A stretch of DNA of 64,000 nt from Bacillota bacterium. GTDB taxonomy: Bacteria > Bacillota > Clostridia > Oscillospirales > Ruminococcaceae. The stretch lies in the NCBI GenBank assembly GCA_023396225.1, contig JAEWWT010000010.1, positions 124,001-188,000 on the forward strand. Direction: 5' to 3'. Below, piece by piece: positions 51,801 through 61,988 of the stretch. The position numbers and the translations under genes are program-made. Position 1 is the first letter of the stretch, and each line of letters opens with the position of its first letter. Under the pieces are notes generated by a model, which made no database searches, was not told the DNA's origin, and saw nothing but the letters and a program-made list of their open reading frames with translations.

Positions 51801-53744
51801 GTGAATTTGTTGGCAAAGGTAAAACTGCTTTCAAAAGAAGTTGCGGAGCTTATTGCTGCCGGCGAGGTAATTGAAAGACCATGCTCGATAATCAAGGAGC
51901 TTGTGGAAAATTCAATTGACAGCGGGGCAAAGTCTGTCACAGTGGAAATAAAACATGGCGGAGTAACGTTCATGCGTGTTACAGATAATGGCTGCGGAAT
52001 GTCCGAAGAGGATGTTCCAACAGCCTTTCTTCGTCATGCCACAAGCAAGATTGCTGACAAAGATGATCTTAACAAAATCCTTACTCTTGGGTTCAGAGGA
52101 GAGGCTCTTGCTTCAATTTCTGCAGTTTCAAAAGTTGAAATGCTTACAAAATCAAAGAATGAGCAGTACGGAACGCATTATTTAATTGAGGGAACGGAAG
52201 AAAAAAGTCTTGAAAAATCAGGTTGTCCCGATGGAACGACAATAATTATCAGAGATATATTTTATAATGTACCTGCAAGGCTTAAATTTCTCAAAAAAGA
52301 TGTTACAGAAGGAAACGCCATTTCATCAATGATAAGCAGGATTGCACTTTCACATCCTGAAATATCAATCAAATTTATTAGGGATAACAAGCAGGAGCTT
52401 TTTACACCTGGTGACGGTAATCTCTATTCAGCAGTATATTCTGTGTTCGGAAAGCAGTTTGCAGCTTCACTTATTCCTGTTAATTATGAACTTAACGGAA
52501 TAAAGGTAACAGGTTTTACTGTTAAACCTATTTTCGGCAGACCTAACAGAGCATTTCAGCACTATTTTGTAAATGGCAGATTTGTAAAATCAATAACCTG
52601 CACCGTTGCACTTGAAGAAGCTTACAAGAATTCTATTATGGTAGGGAAATTTCCTGCCTGTGTGCTCAATCTTGAAATTGCACCTAATATCGTTGATGTC
52701 AATGTTCATCCTGCAAAAATAGAAGTCCGTTTTACTAATGAAAAGATGATTTTTGACAGCGTATTCTTTGCAGTTAAAAATGCACTTATGGCAGATACAA
52801 AGCCATGTGAAATAGAATTTTCACAGCCTGCAAAACCTAAGATAAACTACAATGCTCCTATCCCCGAAGAAATACCTGAATATAAGCAGATGACTATCCA
52901 GCCTGCTGTAACAAATACAGTTGAAACGGTAACTGAAGCTGTAAGAACTCAAACTCCTGTTGTTACTCAAAAGGCATATACTGCACCGGTGAAACAGACA
53001 GAACAGATGACAGAACAGGAGTATAAAGAACCGCAGAAAACTGTACCGGAAGAAATACCGATTGAGATATTAAAGCCTGTTGAGAATGTTCAGAGTAGTT
53101 TCAAATATATAAATAATAATGCATTTGAGAAGAAGCCTGAAATCCAGCCTGTAGTGGAAGAACCTGTCCAACAGATTCCTCTTAAAATGATAGGCGAGGC
53201 TTTCAAAAATTATCTAATTGCTGAGTACGGAAATGATGTTATTTTCATAGACAAGCATGCTGCACATGAACGTATTCTTTTTGAAAAGCTCAAATCAGGA
53301 AACAGTAAGCTTTCTGCACAGATGCTTTTAAGCCCTGTTGAAATTCTCCTTTCTTGTGAAGAATATAACGCTGTGAGTGACAGCATTGATATGCTTACAG
53401 AACTTGGATTTGTATTTAATACAGAAGAACAGCCTTTTGTAACAGTAAGCGGTATTCCGTCCGTACTGGATGGATTTGCAGCAGAGGATATATTCATTGA
53501 AATTGCAAAGAATTTAAGTGAGAATAAAAACAATCCTATGCCTGAAATACTTGAAGACATGTATCACACAATTGCCTGCAAATCTGCAATAAAGGCAAAT
53601 GACAATAACAGTCTTTATGAGCTTGAAGGGCTTGTAAAGGAAGTTATTGCAGATGAAAAAATAAGATATTGTCCGCATGGCAGACCTGTTATGTTCAGGC
53701 TTACAAAGCGGGAGCTTGAAAAGCAGTTCAAAAGAATTCAATAG
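51801..53744 (+). CDS. mutL: DNA mismatch repair protein MutL
   Basis: 647 residues. The N-terminal GHKL ATPase has IAAGEVIERP, ELVENSIDSGA, DNGCGM and GFRGEALASI. A Pro/Gln/Glu-rich linker spans about 345-450. The C-terminal endonuclease domain has DKHAAHERILFE (Lys for Gln of the usual DQHA) and CPHGRP, so it is a nicking-type MutL. The start shown is GTG; the in-frame TTG at 51807 has a better SD distance (AAAGG, 8 nt). A MutL nick would give strand discrimination without MutH. Confidence 0.95.
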   Translation: MNLLAKVKLLSKEVAELIAAGEVIERPCSIIKELVENSIDSGAKSVTVEIKHGGVTFMRVTDNGCGMSEEDVPTAFLRHATSKIADKDDLNKILTLGFRGEALASISAVSKVEMLTKSKNEQYGTHYLIEGTEEKSLEKSGCPDGTTIIIRDIFYNVPARLKFLKKDVTEGNAISSMISRIALSHPEISIKFIRDNKQELFTPGDGNLYSAVYSVFGKQFAASLIPVNYELNGIKVTGFTVKPIFGRPNRAFQHYFVNGRFVKSITCTVALEEAYKNSIMVGKFPACVLNLEIAPNIVDVNVHPAKIEVRFTNEKMIFDSVFFAVKNALMADTKPCEIEFSQPAKPKINYNAPIPEEIPEYKQMTIQPAVTNTVETVTEAVRTQTPVVTQKAYTAPVKQTEQMTEQEYKEPQKTVPEEIPIEILKPVENVQSSFKYINNNAFEKKPEIQPVVEEPVQQIPLKMIGEAFKNYLIAEYGNDVIFIDKHAAHERILFEKLKSGNSKLSAQMLLSPVEILLSCEEYNAVSDSIDMLTELGFVFNTEEQPFVTVSGIPSVLDGFAAEDIFIEIAKNLSENKNNPMPEILEDMYHTIACKSAIKANDNNSLYELEGLVKEVIADEKIRYCPHGRPVMFRLTKRELEKQFKRIQ

Positions 53745-53756
53745 TTGGGAGCAAGT

Positions 53757-54755
53757 ATGGATAATCAGAAGAAACAGCCTGTTATAGTTGTTGCCGGACC
53801 TACAGCATCGGGCAAGACAAGTCTTGGAATACAGCTTGCAAAGCAGTATGACGGCGAGGTTATTTCAGCCGATTCCATGCAGATATACAAAGGTCTGGAT
53901 ATTACGACTGCAAAGCCGACTGTTGAAGAAATGTGCGGGATTCCACATCATCTTATCAGTGTCATAAATCAGGAGGATTCTTTCAGTGTTGCTGACTATG
54001 TAAAGCTTGCAAGAGAAAAGATAAGTGAGATAAGTTCAAGAAACAAGCTGCCGATTATTGTTGGTGGAACAGGTCTTTATATTTCTTCACTTATTGATAA
54101 TATAAGCTTTGATAATGTTATCACCGATGATACTGTAAGGCAGAAGCTTATAGAGGAAAGCAAGTGCATTGGTAATGAAGCTATGCTTGAAAAACTCCGT
54201 AAGTTAGATCCTCAAACAGCTGAAACACTTCACCCAAATAACATTACAAGGATTATCAGGGCAATAGAAGTCTATGAAGTAAGCGGAATAAAATTCAGTG
54301 AAAACAAGGTTTTAAGCAGAATAGAAGAATCTCCTTACAATGCATGTATGATAGGGTTAAGCTTTGAGGACAGACAAAAGCTTTATGACCGTATAAACAT
54401 GCGAGTTGATATAATGATGAAGAACGGTATGCTTGAAGAAACAAGAGAGGTATATAACAGCAAGCATTTGAAAACTGCACATCAGGCAATAGGCTACAAG
54501 GAGCTTGTTCCATTCTTTGAGGGAATTACACCTCTAGAAGAGTGTATAGACAAAATCAAGCAGGAATCGAGAAGATACGCCAAGCGCCAGCTCACATGGT
54601 TTCGTCGTGATAAACGAATAAACTGGATTTTTTTGGATAGAATTAATAAATATGAGGAAATTAATACAGAGTGCAAAAAAATAGTAGCTAAATCTGAAAT
54701 TATATGTTATAATAAAAATAATAGTTTTTTCAATAATTTAAACGGAAAGGACTAA
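53757..54755 (+). CDS. miaA: tRNA dimethylallyltransferase
   Basis: 332 residues from ATG 53757 (SD GGGAG). P-loop GPTASGKTSLG, SADSMQIYKGLDI, VGGTGLYI and the C-terminal KRQLTWFRRDKRINW. It adds the isoprenoid to A37 of tRNAs reading UNN codons. It is followed 4 bp later by hfq, a miaA-hfq order also found in many other bacteria. Confidence 0.96.
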   Translation: MDNQKKQPVIVVAGPTASGKTSLGIQLAKQYDGEVISADSMQIYKGLDITTAKPTVEEMCGIPHHLISVINQEDSFSVADYVKLAREKISEISSRNKLPIIVGGTGLYISSLIDNISFDNVITDDTVRQKLIEESKCIGNEAMLEKLRKLDPQTAETLHPNNITRIIRAIEVYEVSGIKFSENKVLSRIEESPYNACMIGLSFEDRQKLYDRINMRVDIMMKNGMLEETREVYNSKHLKTAHQAIGYKELVPFFEGITPLEECIDKIKQESRRYAKRQLTWFRRDKRINWIFLDRINKYEEINTECKKIVAKSEIICYNKNNSFFNNLNGKD

Positions 54756-54759
54756 TAAT

Positions 54760-54996
54760 ATGAACAAAAATATTAATCTTCAGGATGTCTTTTTAAATCA
54801 GGCAAGAAAAGATAAGATTTCTCTGACAATATTTCTAACGAATGGATTTCAGTTCAAGGGAATTGTTAAGGGGTTTGACAGCTATACCGTAATTCTTGAA
54901 TGTGAAGGAAAGCAACAGCTTGTTTTTAAGCATGCTATTTCTACAATAATACCGACAAAACCAATATCCGTTCTTGATTCTGAAAGCAACGGCTGA
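54760..54996 (+). CDS. hfq: RNA chaperone Hfq
   Basis: 78 residues. Sm1 motif LQDVFLNQARKDKISLTIFL with the following NGFQFKGIVKGFDSYTVIL, and Sm2 VFKHAISTIIP. It forms a hexameric ring that binds sRNA and mRNA. The tail after the Sm core is short. The SD is GGAAAGG. Confidence 0.96.
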   Translation: MNKNINLQDVFLNQARKDKISLTIFLTNGFQFKGIVKGFDSYTVILECEGKQQLVFKHAISTIIPTKPISVLDSESNG

Positions 54997-55005
54997 TGAA
55001 TTGTC

Positions 55006-56391
55006 ATGAATACTGTAACAGTTAAAATACTGGTATTTTTTCTTTCTGTCTTTATAATGATAACGGTTTTCAGCCAGGTTTCATTGATGTTTGAAGATGA
55101 CTATAAAACCGAAACTGCCGTTACGTATTCTTCTGCTGAGGTAATTCCTTTCAAGGGTATATGCATACGTGATGAAAAGGTTATTACATATAACGGGTCA
55201 GGTGTTCTAAGTTATCCTAATCCTGACGGAAGCAGAATAGCTAAAAACTCAGTAGTAGCTTATGTGTATGACAGCGAAGAATCAATTTATATCAATCAGA
55301 AAATAAAAAAGCTGAATGATGAAATTGACCTCCTTGAAAATGCCCAGAGTCCAGGAACAACTGAGGCTGCACAGCAGGAGTTTATTTCATCGCTAATTGC
55401 GGAAAAATATCAGCAGATGACTTCACTGAGTACAAAGGAAAATTATTCTGAATTGCTTGAAGAAAGAAACGACTTTCTTTCACTTATGAATATTTATAAA
55501 ATTATTCTTAAAGAGGAAAGCAGTTATAACAACAGAATTGGTGTGCTTGAAAATGAAATATCATCTCTTGAAAGCAAGCAGTGTCAGCCAAAGGATACAA
55601 TTACCGTTGAGGATGCAGGATATTTTGTAAGTTATACAGATGGCTTTGAGGACAAGCTTTCACTTGAAAATATTGATAGTATTTCTGTTGATACTATTAA
55701 AGCTGTTGTTGATGATGATAACAAGTCAATTGTGCATGGCAGTTCAACCAAAGTTGGAAAAGTCATCAGTGGGTACAAGTGGAAAATGATCGGAGTTGTC
55801 AGCAGTTCCTATACAAATATTCAGCCGGGTTCAAAGGTGAATATAAGATTTTCTTCAACACCGGATACAATAGAAGCTGTTGTGGAATCAATTAAACCCA
55901 CCGAGGACGGTACTGAAAATGTTATCATAATTTCATGTGATAAGCTGACATATGACTTTGTTCAGCACCGTGTTGAAAAAGCAGAACTTGTTCTTAATGA
56001 CTATGAAGGAATAAAGGTTCCAAGAGACGCAATCAGATTTAATTCAGCAAACGAAAAGGGTGTTTACATACTTCTCGGTCAGAGGGTTGCATTCAGAAAA
56101 GTTGATGTTGTTTATGAAAATGACAAGTATATTCTTTCAAGAATAACAACCGATAATGGTTTTGTAAGTATGTATGATGATATAATTGTTGACGGAGCAA
56201 ACATTAACGAGCTTATTGCGGCTGCAGAAATGGAAACTGAATCCGAAACTGTTTCTTCCGGTGGGGATACCGAAGATACAACAAACACTTCAGAAGCGGT
56301 ATCACAGACGGAGATTTCGGAAACAACCGAAACGGAAAGCACAGGTACAGACGGACAGGCAGGGATAGATGATGAATCAGTCTTTGAATGA
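55006..56391 (+). CDS. HlyD-like single-TM membrane-fusion protein
   Basis: 461 residues. One N-terminal TM helix (about 5-28) is followed by an extracytoplasmic part with a biotinyl-lipoyl-like start (GICIRDEKVI, GVLSYPNPDGSRIAKNSVVAYVYD), a helical hairpin (about 95-190) and a beta domain. The tail is a Glu/Thr/Ser-rich acidic stretch. It resembles periplasmic adaptors of efflux systems, but no transporter is adjacent. Its 3' end overlaps yggS by 23 bp. In this division-gene context it may serve the cell envelope (inference). SD is weak. Confidence 0.72.
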   Translation: MNTVTVKILVFFLSVFIMITVFSQVSLMFEDDYKTETAVTYSSAEVIPFKGICIRDEKVITYNGSGVLSYPNPDGSRIAKNSVVAYVYDSEESIYINQKIKKLNDEIDLLENAQSPGTTEAAQQEFISSLIAEKYQQMTSLSTKENYSELLEERNDFLSLMNIYKIILKEESSYNNRIGVLENEISSLESKQCQPKDTITVEDAGYFVSYTDGFEDKLSLENIDSISVDTIKAVVDDDNKSIVHGSSTKVGKVISGYKWKMIGVVSSSYTNIQPGSKVNIRFSSTPDTIEAVVESIKPTEDGTENVIIISCDKLTYDFVQHRVEKAELVLNDYEGIKVPRDAIRFNSANEKGVYILLGQRVAFRKVDVVYENDKYILSRITTDNGFVSMYDDIIVDGANINELIAAAEMETESETVSSGGDTEDTTNTSEAVSQTEISETTETESTGTDGQAGIDDESVFE

Positions 56392-57082
56392 AAATTACTC
56401 ATATATAGATGAGAATATAAAGAAAATTGAATACAACGTTGAAGAAGCAAAGGCTAAATACAGAAAGCAGGATGACGATATACGTGTAATGGCGGTAACA
56501 AAGACTGTTGATTACAATGTTGTCAACTATGCCGCTTCAAAAGGTCTGACACTTCTGGGTGAGAACAAAGTGCAGGAATTTCTTGAAAAAAAAGATTTTT
56601 ATAATAGAAATTGTGAAATAAATTTTATCGGACACTTGCAATCCAACAAAATAAAGTATATTATAAAAAGTGTCAGTCTTATTCAGTCTGTAGACAGTAT
56701 CAGGCTTGCAGAGGAGATTGACAGGCAGGCACTAAAGAATGACATTACCATGGATGTTCTTGCCGAAGTTAATATCGGCGGTGAGGAATCCAAATCGGGT
56801 ATTATGAAAAGTGAACTTGAAGAGCTTGTTTACAGAATAGCAGATTTGAAAAACATAAGGCTTAAAGGTTTTATGACTATCCCGCCTGTAATTGAGCCGG
56901 AAAAGTATTTCTGTGAAATGCAGGAGCTGTTTAATGACTACAAGGGCAGAAACATTGAAAATACTGAAATGAGTATTCTTTCAATGGGTATGTCATCTGA
57001 TTATGTCCTTGGCATTAAATATGGTTCCAACATTGTCAGAATAGGAACTGCACTTTTCGGTGCTAGAAATTATAACATCTAA
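56369..57082 (+). CDS. yggS: PLP homeostasis protein YggS/YlmE
   Basis: 237 residues of the alanine-racemase-like barrel fold without the racemase C-terminal domain. The PLP Lys is in AVTKTVD; GENKVQEF, FIGHLQSNK and SMGMSSDY are family signatures. It buffers pyridoxal phosphate. It overlaps the HlyD-like gene and precedes sepF, as in other Firmicutes. Confidence 0.93.
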   Translation: MMNQSLNENYSYIDENIKKIEYNVEEAKAKYRKQDDDIRVMAVTKTVDYNVVNYAASKGLTLLGENKVQEFLEKKDFYNRNCEINFIGHLQSNKIKYIIKSVSLIQSVDSIRLAEEIDRQALKNDITMDVLAEVNIGGEESKSGIMKSELEELVYRIADLKNIRLKGFMTIPPVIEPEKYFCEMQELFNDYKGRNIENTEMSILSMGMSSDYVLGIKYGSNIVRIGTALFGARNYNI

Positions 57083-57114
57083 TAACAGAGAATATATAGA
57101 GAGGAAGATAAAAT

Positions 57115-57546
57115 ATGGGATTACTTGATAACTTAAAGGAAGTTTTTGGTATTGAGAGCAATGATGATGACGATGAGGGTAATAACGTTGGATTTGAACA
57201 GGATTCAAAGGAATTTGATCAGGACGAGGCTGTAAAGAGAAACAGGGTAGTCAATATTCATGCTACCGCTCAGCTTCAGGTTATCCTTGTAAAACCTGAA
57301 GTATTTCAGGATACAAAGCAGATTGCTGATCACCTGAATTCAAAGAAGACTGTTGTTCTTAACCTTGAATCAACAACTCCTGATATTACAAGAAGAATTA
57401 TAGATTTTCTTGGTGGTGTTGCTTATGCAAACGGCGGAAATATCAAGCCTGTTGCAAACAACACATTCATTATTACACCATATAATGTGGGTTTTGTGGG
57501 AGAGGATCTCGTTGGAGAACTTGAAAATAATGGTGTGTTTCTCTAA
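57115..57546 (+). CDS. sepF: Cell division protein SepF
   Basis: 143 residues. The N-terminal amphipathic start MGLLDNLKEVFG can bind the membrane. After an acidic spacer, the C-terminal SepF domain has DHLNSKKTVVLNLE, ITRRIIDFLGGVAYANGG and FIITP. It forms rings that attach FtsZ to the membrane. Its stop overlaps the next start (TAATG). Confidence 0.95.
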   Translation: MGLLDNLKEVFGIESNDDDDEGNNVGFEQDSKEFDQDEAVKRNRVVNIHATAQLQVILVKPEVFQDTKQIADHLNSKKTVVLNLESTTPDITRRIIDFLGGVAYANGGNIKPVANNTFIITPYNVGFVGEDLVGELENNGVFL

Positions 57547-58325
57547 TGCCTGCTGAAACAGAATATTTTTCTCGCCTAAGTGATGAGGATAAGCAGCTAG
57601 TATCAAGAATCAGTGACCTTATAAATGTATGCAGAAATAAAAGTGTTGTAAAGTATACTCATTTTCTGGATATGAGGCAGCAGAAGCTTGCTTTGTCGGT
57701 ACTAAACAATGAACACTTTGAGAATTTCATGTTCTGGGGAGGATATGAAAATGCTGAAAGGAAAGTACTGTGCATTGCAGGCGAGTACTGTGAAATTGTT
57801 AGGGAAGATTTCTGCTTTGACGCTGTCGGATTTGATTATAGAAAATCGGATATGCTCACACACAGGGATTTTCTCGGGACATTCATGGGAAAACAGCTTA
57901 AAAGAGAAATGATTGGTGACATTTCAGTAAACGAGTGTAATACTATTGCTTTTGTTTACAATACCGTGAGCAGCGTTATTTTAAATGAGGTTACAAAAGT
58001 CGGATCTGTTGGGGTAAGAGTATACATCTCTGATAATCCTGAAATAAACAAAACAGAAAATTACATGGAGATAAGCGGAACCGTTGCGTCTCTGCGTCTC
58101 GATGCTGTTGTTAGTCTGGCTTTGAATCTCAGCAGGGAGAAAGTATCTCAGTGTATAAAAAATAACGGTGCTGACGTTAATAACGAAAAGGTTTATTCAG
58201 TTATATACTCTCTTAAAGAGGGAGATGTTTTTTCATTGAGAGGGTATGGCAAGTTTGTACTTTATTCTATTGGCGGAAAAACTAGAAAAGATAGAATTCA
58301 TATTACAATAAAAAAGTATATATAA
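57546..58325 (+). CDS. ylmH: YlmH-type S4-domain RNA-binding protein
   Basis: 259 residues. An N-terminal YlmH domain (about 1-170) is followed by a C-terminal S4 RNA-binding domain (LNLSREKVSQCIKNN, then LKEGDVFSLRGYGKF). YlmH homologues act on ribosomes and stalled nascent chains. Translationally coupled to sepF by a 1-nt overlap. Confidence 0.92.
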   Translation: MPAETEYFSRLSDEDKQLVSRISDLINVCRNKSVVKYTHFLDMRQQKLALSVLNNEHFENFMFWGGYENAERKVLCIAGEYCEIVREDFCFDAVGFDYRKSDMLTHRDFLGTFMGKQLKREMIGDISVNECNTIAFVYNTVSSVILNEVTKVGSVGVRVYISDNPEINKTENYMEISGTVASLRLDAVVSLALNLSREKVSQCIKNNGADVNNEKVYSVIYSLKEGDVFSLRGYGKFVLYSIGGKTRKDRIHITIKKYI

Positions 58326-58340
58326 TCAGAGGTGAAGATA

Positions 58341-59039
58341 ATGTTAACTGCAAAGGATATCAATAACAAACGTTTTGAGCAGACAAGACCAGGATATAGT
58401 CCTGAAGAGGTTGACAGCTTTTTGAGAGAAATATCTGCTGATATTGCAAAGTATCAGAAAGAAAAAGAAGAATCTGAAAAGAAAATTGAGGTTCTTGTTG
58501 AAAGCGTAAGAGAGTATAAGCGTGACGAAGATGCTCTTAAGGACGCTCTTATCGGTGCACAGAAACAGGGACGTGCTGTCATTAACGAAGCACAGATCAA
58601 TGCCAACAGAATTATTGCCGAGGCTAATGCAAAGGCAGACAGCATCGTTGGTGATACAAGAACTCTTATTACAAGAGAAAAGGATTGTCTTGCAAAAATG
58701 CAGAGGGAAGTTTCTGAATTCAAGGCAAACCTTCTTGCTATGTATAAATCTCATCTTGAAAGCATTACATCAATACCTGATTATGATGACGAGGATGAGG
58801 AAGAGCAAGCTCCTGTTCAGCAGGTAAGCTTCAATACTGTTGAAGAAAAGCAGGAACAGCTAGTTCCTGAACAGCCTATTCCTTCTGTTCAGCAGTCTGC
58901 TCCAAGCCTTGGAAGTTTCAGCTCACCGAAGATGGTTGAAAATTCTAATCACTTTGAAAAGAGAGCGTTTCCGTTCCAAGATACACCTGCAAGATCTGAA
59001 AACAGCTTTAGTGATCTTAAATTTGGTCAGAATAAGTAA
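58341..59039 (+). CDS. divIVA: DivIVA-domain protein
   Basis: 232 residues from ATG 58341. The N-terminal DivIVA lipid-binding head has FEQTRPGYSPEEVDSFL, followed by a long coiled coil (about 30-150) and a Gln/Pro/Ser-rich disordered tail. It localises to curved membranes at septa and poles and recruits division proteins. Last of the yggS-sepF-ylmH-divIVA set. Confidence 0.93.
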   Translation: MLTAKDINNKRFEQTRPGYSPEEVDSFLREISADIAKYQKEKEESEKKIEVLVESVREYKRDEDALKDALIGAQKQGRAVINEAQINANRIIAEANAKADSIVGDTRTLITREKDCLAKMQREVSEFKANLLAMYKSHLESITSIPDYDDEDEEEQAPVQQVSFNTVEEKQEQLVPEQPIPSVQQSAPSLGSFSSPKMVENSNHFEKRAFPFQDTPARSENSFSDLKFGQNK

Positions 59040-59121
59040 TATTACATAATACTTAAATGTATTCTGATTGAAAAATACTGCATTGTTCAGTTTATAAAGT
59101 CAAACAAGGAGAGTAAAATTA

Positions 59122-61926
59122 ATGCCACAGGATTATAACAATACCTTAAATCTTCCGAAAACCGATTTTTCAATGAGGGGAAATCTTACACAAAAAGAAC
59201 CTGTTATGCTTGAAGAATGGGAAAATGACAGAATTTATTATAAGATGGTTGAAAAGAACAGCGATAAACCAAAGTATGTTCTTCACGACGGACCTCCATA
59301 TGCAAATGGTGATATCCACATGGGTACTGCCCTTAACAAGGTTCTCAAGGATATAATTGTAAAATATAAGAATATGAACGGTTACTGTTCACCATATATT
59401 CCTGGCTGGGATACTCATGGACTTCCTATTGAGTTAAAGGCAATGAAGGAAATCGGTGTTGAGAACGGAGCTATTCCTCCTCTTGAACTCAGAAAACACT
59501 GCAAGGATTTTGCTATGCTTTATGTTGAAAACCAGAAAAAGCAGTTTAAGCGCCTTGGTGTATGGGGCGATTTTGATGATCCATACCTTACTTTAAAGCC
59601 TGAATTTGAAGCAAAGCAGATTGAGATTTTTGGCGAAATGGCTAAGAAGGGTTACATCTATAAGGGCTTGAAGCCTGTTTACTGGTGCCCTGAATGTCAG
59701 ACTGCTCTTGCAGAAGCTGAAATCGAATATGCAAATGATCCATGTCATTCTATCTATGTAAAGTTTAAGGTTACGGATGACAAGGGTAAGTTTACTGCTC
59801 TTGGACTTGATCTTGCAAAGACATATTTCGTAATCTGGACAACAACAACATGGACTCTTCCTGGCAACCTTGCAATCTGTCTTGGTCCTGAATATGAGTA
59901 CACTGTTGTCAAGGCTAACGGCGAAAACTATATCATGGCAGCAGAACTTGTTGAACAGACAATGAAGGCTGCAAAGATTGAAGAATATACAACTGAAGGC
60001 AGATTTACAGGTAAAGAACTTGAATATATAGTTGCAGAGCATCCTTTTATGGGCAGGGATTCACTGATTATTGTCGGTGACCATGTTACTCTTGAAAGCG
60101 GTACAGGCTGTGTTCATACTGCTCCTGGATTCGGTGTTGATGACTTTGAAGTCTGCAAGAAGTATCCGGAGGTTGGCATTGTTGTGCCTGTTGACTCAAA
60201 GGGTATTCTTACTGCTGAAGCTGGCAAGTATCAGGGTCTTGCAACAAATGATGCCAATAAGGTCATTGCAAAGGATCTTGAAGAAAGCGGAGCATTGTTT
60301 GCCCTTGAAAAGATTGTCCATCAGTATCCACACTGCTGGAGATGTAAGGATCCTGTTCTTTTCCGTGCAACAGAGCAGTGGTTCTGTTCAGTAAACGGCT
60401 TCAAGGACGATGCAATCAAGGCAATTGAAAGCGTTCAGTGGATTCCTGAATGGGGTGAAGAACGTATCAAGGGTATGGTTCGTGACAGAAGTGACTGGTG
60501 TATTTCCCGTCAGAGAACATGGGGCGTTCCTATCCCGATTGTTTACTGTAAGGATTGCGGAAAACCTATTATTGATGAAAAAATTATTGATGCTATTGCG
60601 GATCTGTTCAGAAAAGAAGGCTCTGATGCATGGTACTCAAAGGATATAAAGGACATCATTCCTGATTCTATAAAGTGTGAATGCGGATGCACAGACTTTA
60701 TCAAGGAAATGGATATCATGGATGTTTGGTTCGACAGTGGTGTAACTCACTCTGCTGTTCTTGATGAAAGAGGACTTCCTGCACCTGCTGACCTTTACCT
60801 TGAAGGCGCAGATCAGTACAGAGGATGGTTCCAGTCATCACTTCTCACATCTGTTGCATGGAAGGGCGTTGCTCCTTATAAGGCTGTCTGTACACATGGA
60901 TGGGTTGTTGACGGCGAAGGCAAGACAATGCATAAGTCTCTTGGAAATGGTGTTTCTCCTGATGAAATTACAGAACAGTATGGCGCAGATATTCTCAGAC
61001 TTTGGGTTGCTTCATCTGACTATCATTCAGATATAAGACTTTCAAAGGAAATCTTAAAACAGCTTTCTGACACATATAAGAAGATCAGAAACACAGCAAG
61101 ATATATTCTCGGTAACCTCTCCAATGGCGAGGAAGGCTTTGATGTATCAAAGGATATGGCTTCAGACAGTGAACTTCTTGAACTTGACAAATGGGCACTT
61201 ATCAGACTTGATGCTCTTATTGAAAAGGTTAAGGCAGCTTATGATGCATTTGATTTCCATGTTGTTGTTCACAGTATTCATAATTTCTGTGTAACAGAAA
61301 TGTCAAACTTCTATCTTGATATTATCAAGGACAGACTTTACTGCACAGGTGAAAAGTCTGCTGAAAGACGTGCTGCACAGACAGCAATGTATAAGATTCT
61401 CAGCGCTTTAGCAAGACTTATTGCTCCTGTTATGTCATTTACAGCAGAAGAGATTTGGAGATATATGCCTCATGCTGAGGGTGATGACAAGGAAAGCATT
61501 ATGCTTAATCAGATGCCTGAAAAGACAAATATCAAGGCTGACGATGCATTCATTGAAAAGTGGAACCTTATCTATCAGCTCCGTGCTGATGCTACAAAGG
61601 CTCTTGAAGTTAAGAGAGCAGAAAAGTATATCGGTGCTTCTCTTGAAGCTCAGGTTACAATTCACTGCAAGTCCGAAGAAAACTGCAAGAAGCTTATGGA
61701 ATACAAGGATCAGCTTTGCAAGGTATTTATTGTTTCAAATGTTGAAATTGTAAATAATACTGACGGACAGTTCAAGAGTGATATATTCGGCGATGAATAT
61801 TCATATAGTGTAGAAAAGGCTACCGGTGAAAAGTGTGAACGCTGCTGGATTTATTCTGAAACAGTAGGACATTGCGCAGATCACCCAACACTTTGTGAAA
61901 GATGTGCAAAGGAAGTAATGAAATAA
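59122..61926 (+). CDS. ileS: Isoleucyl-tRNA synthetase
   Basis: 934 residues. Class I motif HIGH appears as DIHMG in GPPYANGDIHMGTALNK; KMSKS appears as MHKS in GKTMHKSLGNG. The editing domain includes TTTWTLPGNLA. The C-terminal zinc finger has CERCWIY and CERCAKEV. It charges tRNA-Ile. Only 82 bp separate it from divIVA, so there is no room for the T-box that often precedes ileS. Confidence 0.97.
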   Translation: MPQDYNNTLNLPKTDFSMRGNLTQKEPVMLEEWENDRIYYKMVEKNSDKPKYVLHDGPPYANGDIHMGTALNKVLKDIIVKYKNMNGYCSPYIPGWDTHGLPIELKAMKEIGVENGAIPPLELRKHCKDFAMLYVENQKKQFKRLGVWGDFDDPYLTLKPEFEAKQIEIFGEMAKKGYIYKGLKPVYWCPECQTALAEAEIEYANDPCHSIYVKFKVTDDKGKFTALGLDLAKTYFVIWTTTTWTLPGNLAICLGPEYEYTVVKANGENYIMAAELVEQTMKAAKIEEYTTEGRFTGKELEYIVAEHPFMGRDSLIIVGDHVTLESGTGCVHTAPGFGVDDFEVCKKYPEVGIVVPVDSKGILTAEAGKYQGLATNDANKVIAKDLEESGALFALEKIVHQYPHCWRCKDPVLFRATEQWFCSVNGFKDDAIKAIESVQWIPEWGEERIKGMVRDRSDWCISRQRTWGVPIPIVYCKDCGKPIIDEKIIDAIADLFRKEGSDAWYSKDIKDIIPDSIKCECGCTDFIKEMDIMDVWFDSGVTHSAVLDERGLPAPADLYLEGADQYRGWFQSSLLTSVAWKGVAPYKAVCTHGWVVDGEGKTMHKSLGNGVSPDEITEQYGADILRLWVASSDYHSDIRLSKEILKQLSDTYKKIRNTARYILGNLSNGEEGFDVSKDMASDSELLELDKWALIRLDALIEKVKAAYDAFDFHVVVHSIHNFCVTEMSNFYLDIIKDRLYCTGEKSAERRAAQTAMYKILSALARLIAPVMSFTAEEIWRYMPHAEGDDKESIMLNQMPEKTNIKADDAFIEKWNLIYQLRADATKALEVKRAEKYIGASLEAQVTIHCKSEENCKKLMEYKDQLCKVFIVSNVEIVNNTDGQFKSDIFGDEYSYSVEKATGEKCERCWIYSETVGHCADHPTLCERCAKEVMK

Positions 61927-61938
61927 TAATTTAAGTAT

Positions 61939-61971
61939 AAGCTGCTGTGGCTGTAAGTGTTACAGCAGCTT
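61939..61971 (+). terminator. Hairpin between ileS and lspA
   Basis: 10-bp perfect stem AAGCTGCTGT / ACAGCAGCTT with a 13-nt loop. No T-run follows, so it may be a weak terminator or a processing site. Confidence 0.4.
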
Positions 61972-61988
61972 TGCTGGTTTGGAGAAAT

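Noticed and set aside
59040..59121. Possible T-box before ileS
   Set aside because: Only 82 bp are available and no T-box motif or terminator is present.
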